From Fluviicola sp. (lineage in GTDB: Bacteria; Bacteroidota; Bacteroidia; Flavobacteriales_D; Crocinitomicaceae), in NCBI GenBank assembly GCA_002734065.2, contig NVXU02000030.1, forward strand, positions 1 through 64,000: a stretch of DNA of 64,000 bases. The letters run 5' to 3'. Position 1 is the first letter of the stretch. Each line of letters starts with the position of its first letter. The notes beneath the pieces were generated by a model that was given only the letters and a program-made list of their open reading frames with translations, searched no databases and was not told the DNA's origin. Positions 60,857 to 64,000 of the stretch are shown here, piece by piece. The translations under genes and the position numbers were made by a program.

Positions 60857-61417
60857 ATGACTAGAGAAGAATATTTAACGTTTTGTTCTGTTTGCAAAAA
60901 CAGAGCCTTCGACCCGAAAAAAGGAATAATCTGTAAAATCACTTCTGAGGTTGCTGCATTTGAAGGTAATTGCTCAAATTATATTGTAGACGATCGAGAA
61001 GTGGCGATTGCAGAACAGCAACAACAATCCAATAAAAATGAAGTTAAAAAAGAAATAAACAACGGTCGATACGCCCTATTAATCATTGGTGGTCTTTATA
61101 TCATCGCTGGTTTTGCAGAATCATTTATCATTGAAGGTCATGATATTATTTTTGGTATAATCGATTGGGGAGTTGCTGCGATATTTATTGGGCTTGGTAT
61201 TTGGTCATTTAGAAAACCTTATATCGCTCTGATTATTGGCTTGTCATTTTACATCTTTATAATCGCATTGCTAGCCTTTGCTGACCCTTCTACTATTTTG
61301 AGTGGAATAATTTGGAAAATTTTAATCATTTTCTACCTGATTAGTAGTATTAAAACAGCAAAAGATCAAAAACCAAAGACGCAAATCAAGTCCGATGATT
61401 TGTTGGATCAAGTTTGA
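60857..61417 (+). CDS. membrane protein with N-terminal Cys-rich (zinc-ribbon-like) module
   Basis: A 186-residue protein. The N-terminus resembles a small zinc-binding module found before membrane segments in Bacteroidota (FCSVCKNRAFDPKKGIICKI then FEGNCSNY; four Cys). Residues about 75-165 contain four hydrophobic segments (LLIIGGLYIIAGF, GIIDWGVAAIFIGLGIW, ALIIGLSFYIFIIALLAFA, IWKILIIFYLIS). It lies 20 bp downstream of the E1 gene, so read-through is possible, but no functional link is known. Confidence 0.7.
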   Translation: MTREEYLTFCSVCKNRAFDPKKGIICKITSEVAAFEGNCSNYIVDDREVAIAEQQQQSNKNEVKKEINNGRYALLIIGGLYIIAGFAESFIIEGHDIIFGIIDWGVAAIFIGLGIWSFRKPYIALIIGLSFYIFIIALLAFADPSTILSGIIWKILIIFYLISSIKTAKDQKPKTQIKSDDLLDQV

Positions 61418-61456
61418 TTATGGAAGAAAACCAAGAATTATTTAGAAATAAATGGA

Positions 61457-61693
61457 ATGAGTATTTTATTAATTAACAAATCTCGCTTTGCAAATGATAT
61501 TAAATTCTCTGCAAACAGAATGACTATCTTCTTTGAAGATGGCAGAGAACTGTCAGTTCCATTGGAATGGTTCCCGAGGTTAAAAAAAGCAACTCTTTCT
61601 CAATTAAAAAAATGGCGCTTTATCGGTGATGGAGAAGGTATTCATTGGGAAGAATTGGATGAAGACATTTCTATTGAAAATTTGTTGAAATAA
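61457..61693 (+). CDS. DUF2442 domain protein
   Basis: A 78-residue protein matching the DUF2442 family: MTIFFEDGRELSVPLEWFPRL and WEELDEDISIENLL are characteristic. DUF2442 proteins often sit next to DUF4160 partners and have been linked to toxin-antitoxin-like pairs; no full DUF4160 gene is here. An 18-codon ORF (61420-61476, MEENQELFRNKWNEYFIN) overlaps its start in another frame and may be a remnant. The gene may be cotranscribed with the preceding membrane protein (39-bp gap). Confidence 0.85.
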   Translation: MSILLINKSRFANDIKFSANRMTIFFEDGRELSVPLEWFPRLKKATLSQLKKWRFIGDGEGIHWEELDEDISIENLLK

Positions 61694-61724
61694 AAAAAAG
61701 CTTCCATCACTGAAAGCTTTCTTT
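61692..61724. terminator. bidirectional terminator between DUF2442 and the LolA-like gene
   Basis: AAAGCTT / AAGCTTT with a 10-base loop. On the minus strand it is followed by eight T, on the plus strand by CTTTT, so it can end both convergent genes. Confidence 0.7.
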
Positions 61725-61739
61725 TCTGGTTGAATCCAC

Positions 61740-62390
61740 CTAGTCTTTAATCAATGTATAACCAGGATATTTTTTAGGGTTGTAAACAAACTTTGAATCT
61801 GCAATTTCAGGATTTGCTTTATATACCTTCAAACGATACGTCATTACAGTTGCATCCTTTGTTTTAATAATTACTTTCTTCAAATCTTCCGTTGTTTTAG
61901 AGATGTAAAGAATAACTGTGTGGTATTCTACATCCGCCGGATTTTTTGGGTACAAATAAATAACGTGTACCTTTTCTCCATTGATAGTTGTTTCTTTTCC
62001 AAGCTTATTCTTAAAACCATCTTCCCAAATCGTCATCAATTTACGAGGATTGATCATATCGTCGTCCTCATCGGCGTCTGAAACATATACTGATTTCTCT
62101 TCCTTAACAATCATCCATGTTTTTAGTCCGTTAGAAATAATGGTATTATCTCCAAAAGAAGCGTAATATTTATCGCCTTTCACCCAACCTTTTCCTGTTT
62201 CACTTGTATTGGCACCCGTTGTTGCGTTTTTTGTTGTCGCGCTAAACTCGATGTAAAAAGATTTATGCGTCTTCATTTTCTTTGACAGACGGTCCAATAT
62301 TGCCTGTGAGCCACTTTGTCCAAAAGAGATTGTGGTTAAAGATAGAAGTGTTAAAAGTGTGATAATTATTTTCATTTTTGTTATTTTCAA
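61740..62390 (-). CDS. LolA-like periplasmic outer-membrane lipoprotein carrier
   Basis: A 216-residue exported protein (signal peptide MKIIITLLTLLSLTTISFGQ; the start at 62375 would remove five N-terminal residues). The half-barrel of LolA is recognisable: AILDRLSKKMKTHKSFYIEFSAT, GKGWVKGDKYYASF, TWMIVKEEKSVYVSD, YLYPKNPADVEYHTVILYIS. LolA carries lipoproteins from the inner to the outer membrane, but Bacteroidota have several paralogues, so this one may have another role. It is convergent with DUF2442 and upstream of the esterase on the same strand. Confidence 0.82.
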   Translation of the reverse strand: MKITKMKIIITLLTLLSLTTISFGQSGSQAILDRLSKKMKTHKSFYIEFSATTKNATTGANTSETGKGWVKGDKYYASFGDNTIISNGLKTWMIVKEEKSVYVSDADEDDDMINPRKLMTIWEDGFKNKLGKETTINGEKVHVIYLYPKNPADVEYHTVILYISKTTEDLKKVIIKTKDATVMTYRLKVYKANPEIADSKFVYNPKKYPGYTLIKD

Positions 62391-62420
62391 TTACTTAATC
62401 AGAAACTGTGCCAAAAGCGA

Positions 62421-63050
62421 TCATTCTGCAATCCTTTTCAATATTCTTTTCAAAGTTGCAGTCTCAATGTCGTGAGTTCCTTCAAACTGTTCAATTTTAT
62501 AACCCAAAGATAAAAATTGCTGACAAACTTCAGATGTTTTTTCTGCATTAAAGAATTCATCATTTTTGCCTATTGCAAAATAATTTTGCTTTTCTCCATA
62601 AAACTCCTCGTGCCAAACAACATCTGGCGGAAAATCACTCGCCCAAACGATGAGTGAATTAAAAGCGACTTTCTTGTCCAATTTCCAGCGAATTGCCGTA
62701 GATGCACCCTGTGAAAAGCCTAACAATATTCTATTCTTTATAGGATATTTCTTAGAAATCAGAACATCTAATTCTGTAAGATAGCCCATGTTGTCGGCGA
62801 TGTCGGTTTCTCTTGCTTCCTTCGTCATCCAAGACGCACCAACCCTTCCAGCGTTGCCATTGCGATAAAATCGATGCATTCCTTCAGGGGCAACCACCAA
62901 AATAGGTGAATCCAATTCCTTAAATTTCTGAATAAAAAACTTTACCAATTGACCGTATCCATGCAGAACATACAATACAGTTGTAGCGTTTGCATTCTCA
63001 TTGAGAATTTGATATCGATAAGTTTTTGAAAATTTGAAAGTAGCTTCCAT
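62421..63050 (-). CDS. alpha/beta hydrolase (carboxylesterase-like)
   Basis: A 209-residue cytoplasmic hydrolase of the phospholipase/carboxylesterase group. The oxyanion LHGYG, the nucleophile elbow GFSQGAS and the catalytic His in EGTHDIETATL are visible; the Asp is in AIGKNDEFF. No signal peptide is present. It is a compact member without a cap domain. The substrate is unknown. The LolA-like gene follows on the same strand, 30 bp downstream. A strong inverted repeat separates this gene from mnmD. Confidence 0.88.
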   Translation of the reverse strand: MEATFKFSKTYRYQILNENANATTVLYVLHGYGQLVKFFIQKFKELDSPILVVAPEGMHRFYRNGNAGRVGASWMTKEARETDIADNMGYLTELDVLISKKYPIKNRILLGFSQGASTAIRWKLDKKVAFNSLIVWASDFPPDVVWHEEFYGEKQNYFAIGKNDEFFNAEKTSEVCQQFLSLGYKIEQFEGTHDIETATLKRILKRIAE

Positions 63051-63120
63051 TAAAGTTAAATCATTAGGCTTGCAAGTTAAAAATTAATTTTGATTGGAAA
63101 ATTTCTTGAAGTTGCACTAA

Positions 63121-63232
63121 GTCCTCCCCTCAATCCCCCTCCAAAGGGGGAAGCTAAACACCTATAAAAATCATTGAAAAAATTTCGCGTATCGACGTCT
63201 TCCCCCTTTGGAGGGGGATTGAGGGGGAGGAC
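63121..63232. repeat. near-perfect 33-bp inverted repeat (GGGGGA-rich)
   Basis: The left arm 63121-63153 and right arm 63199-63232 are reverse complements apart from one indel in a C-run. Each arm contains CCCCCTTTGGAGGGGGATTG or its complement, and the arms enclose 45 bp. It lies between mnmD (minus) and the esterase (minus). Similar G-rich palindromes are, as far as I recall, common in Bacteroidota genomes. Confidence 0.9.
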
Positions 63233-63243
63233 CTGACGACTGA

Positions 63244-63900
63244 TTACTTCTCCCCCACCGTCATTTCTCTTTTCCCTGGTGGACCTGGCATTGCTTTCAC
63301 ACTAAAACCTAGTGCCTTTAAATTCCGTTTAAACTGTCCTTGAGCACAATAAGTAACCAGCTTGCCTCCTGTTTTTAGTCCTCTATACATTTTTTCTAAA
63401 ATATCCGTTTCCCACAATTCTGACTGCGCTCTCGGTCCAAAAGCATCGTAAAATACAAGGTCGTAGAAATTCTCTTGCAACTCATAATCTTCAATTTTCG
63501 AGTGAATCTTTTTTAGAGAGAATGTATCCGAAATATCACAGTCTTTTTCCCACTCGCACGAATGCATTAAATCGAAGGAGCTCTGGTGGTTGCTCCCTAA
63601 TAGGTTGCAATAATTGACGTCTTTAATCAATTCATTATCAACAGGGTATGCTTCTATCGAGTGATAATTTATTTCCTCTGTACTTGAAGAATGTATCAAA
63701 GAAATCAATGCGTTCAACCCCGTTCCAAAGCCCAACTCAAAGATGTTCAATTCTTCCGCTTCAACGAGCTTAATTCCATTTTCCAAAAACACATGCAGTG
63801 CCTCTTGAACAGCTCCATTCGACGAATGATAATGTTCATCCATTTCTGGAATGTAAATGCTCGAAGAACCATCGGCAGTTATTACGAGGTGTTTTTTCAT
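63244..63900 (-). CDS. mnmD: tRNA 5-methylaminomethyl-2-thiouridine methyltransferase domain protein MnmD
   Basis: A 218-residue stand-alone version of the N-terminal half of MnmC, counted from the ATG at 63900 (MKKHLVITADGSSSIY). It methylates nm5s2U34 of tRNA using SAM. The SAM site is NIFELGFGTGLNALI, then the acidic IEAYPVD; the DUF752 active-site region reads LVFYDAFGPRAQSELW, and the C-terminus FSVKAMPGPPGKREMTVG is diagnostic. The FAD-dependent half of MnmC is absent, as in many Bacteroidota. The upstream in-frame bases are repeat DNA, not coding. Confidence 0.9.
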   Translation of the reverse strand: MKKHLVITADGSSSIYIPEMDEHYHSSNGAVQEALHVFLENGIKLVEAEELNIFELGFGTGLNALISLIHSSSTEEINYHSIEAYPVDNELIKDVNYCNLLGSNHQSSFDLMHSCEWEKDCDISDTFSLKKIHSKIEDYELQENFYDLVFYDAFGPRAQSELWETDILEKMYRGLKTGGKLVTYCAQGQFKRNLKALGFSVKAMPGPPGKREMTVGEK

Positions 63901-63918
63901 GGGGTGAAGATAGTGAAA

Positions 63919-63978
63919 TTGGAGCTTTGGAGCATTAGAGTGTTGGAGCGTTGGAAAACCAAAGCTCCAATACTCCCC
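63919..63978. repeat. 8-bp phased repeat, locus F, as an inverted pair
   Basis: On the plus strand five units run in phase at 63919-63958 (TTGGAGCT, TTGGAGCA, TTAGAGTG, TTGGAGCG, TTGGAAAA). On the minus strand TTGGAGCT and GGGGAGTA lie at 63963-63978. It sits 18 bp upstream of the mnmD start. Confidence 0.85.
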
Positions 63979-64000
63979 CAAATGTCTGCTTGTCAACATT

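Overview
The window is a stretch of chromosome from a low-GC Bacteroidota bacterium, most likely a flavobacterial lineage (Flavobacteriales, perhaps close to Crocinitomicaceae or Cryomorphaceae; the family is an inference). Four things point there: type IX secretion (T9SS) sorting domains of both type A (20872, 35682) and type B (54382); a DnaE that carries its own N-terminal DEDD exonuclease; promoters of the form TAnnTTTG with few Shine-Dalgarno sites; and families typical of the phylum (DUF5606, MtaB, IcmF, fused E1 alpha/beta, MnmD, PorT-like barrels). No rRNA, CRISPR array, intact transposase or phage was seen.

Layout. 1-4131: 5' part of a giant secreted TPR-like repeat protein. 4245-8000: an FAD oxidoreductase, an unknown secreted protein and a leucine-rich-repeat surface protein separated by gene-poor DNA. 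8259-16047: gcvT, a frameshifted beta-barrel gene, dnaE, a membrane protein and an FkbM methyltransferase. 16208-23231: an NTF2-like protein, two divergent subtilases (one with a T9SS tag), a DUF5606 protein with a histone-like tail and an M3 peptidase. 23307-24095: a tRNA with anticodon CAT whose 3' end is duplicated in tandem, next to a YefM-YoeB toxin-antitoxin pair. 24176-32988: a TonB-like protein, a very large outer-membrane protein, a TrmH-type methylase, a SulP transporter bracketed by 37-bp direct repeats, a catalytically degenerate ketoacyl synthase and a DUF2461 protein. 33041-40958: an orphan histidine kinase, RluA, two surface proteins, a small membrane-protein locus, an OmpA protein, hemE and ung. 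41005-47649: a lipoprotein, a TonB-dependent receptor, small unknown proteins, a GldM-like secreted protein and mtaB. 47832-64000: icmF, an SDR protein, a nucleoside phosphorylase, DUF4197, a T9SS type B adhesin, gdhA, a fused branched-chain/pyruvate-type E1, DUF2442, a LolA-like protein, an esterase and mnmD.

Most genes are core metabolism, replication and tRNA modification, mixed with envelope and secreted proteins that would use the T9SS, Lol and TonB machineries encoded elsewhere. IcmF, the fused E1, GDH and GcvT all belong to amino-acid and branched-chain carbon metabolism, but they are not one operon.

I found no clear new multi-gene system such as a defence island. The most unusual feature is non-coding: several families of short, degenerate, strictly phased intergenic repeats. 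The clearest is an 8-bp unit close to TTRGAGYN at six loci, which often runs into stop codons. A second family (core TTCGACAAGCTC) has been absorbed into coding sequence at two genes. Several genes also have a TAnnTTTG box only 4-7 bp before the start codon, which suggests leaderless mRNAs.
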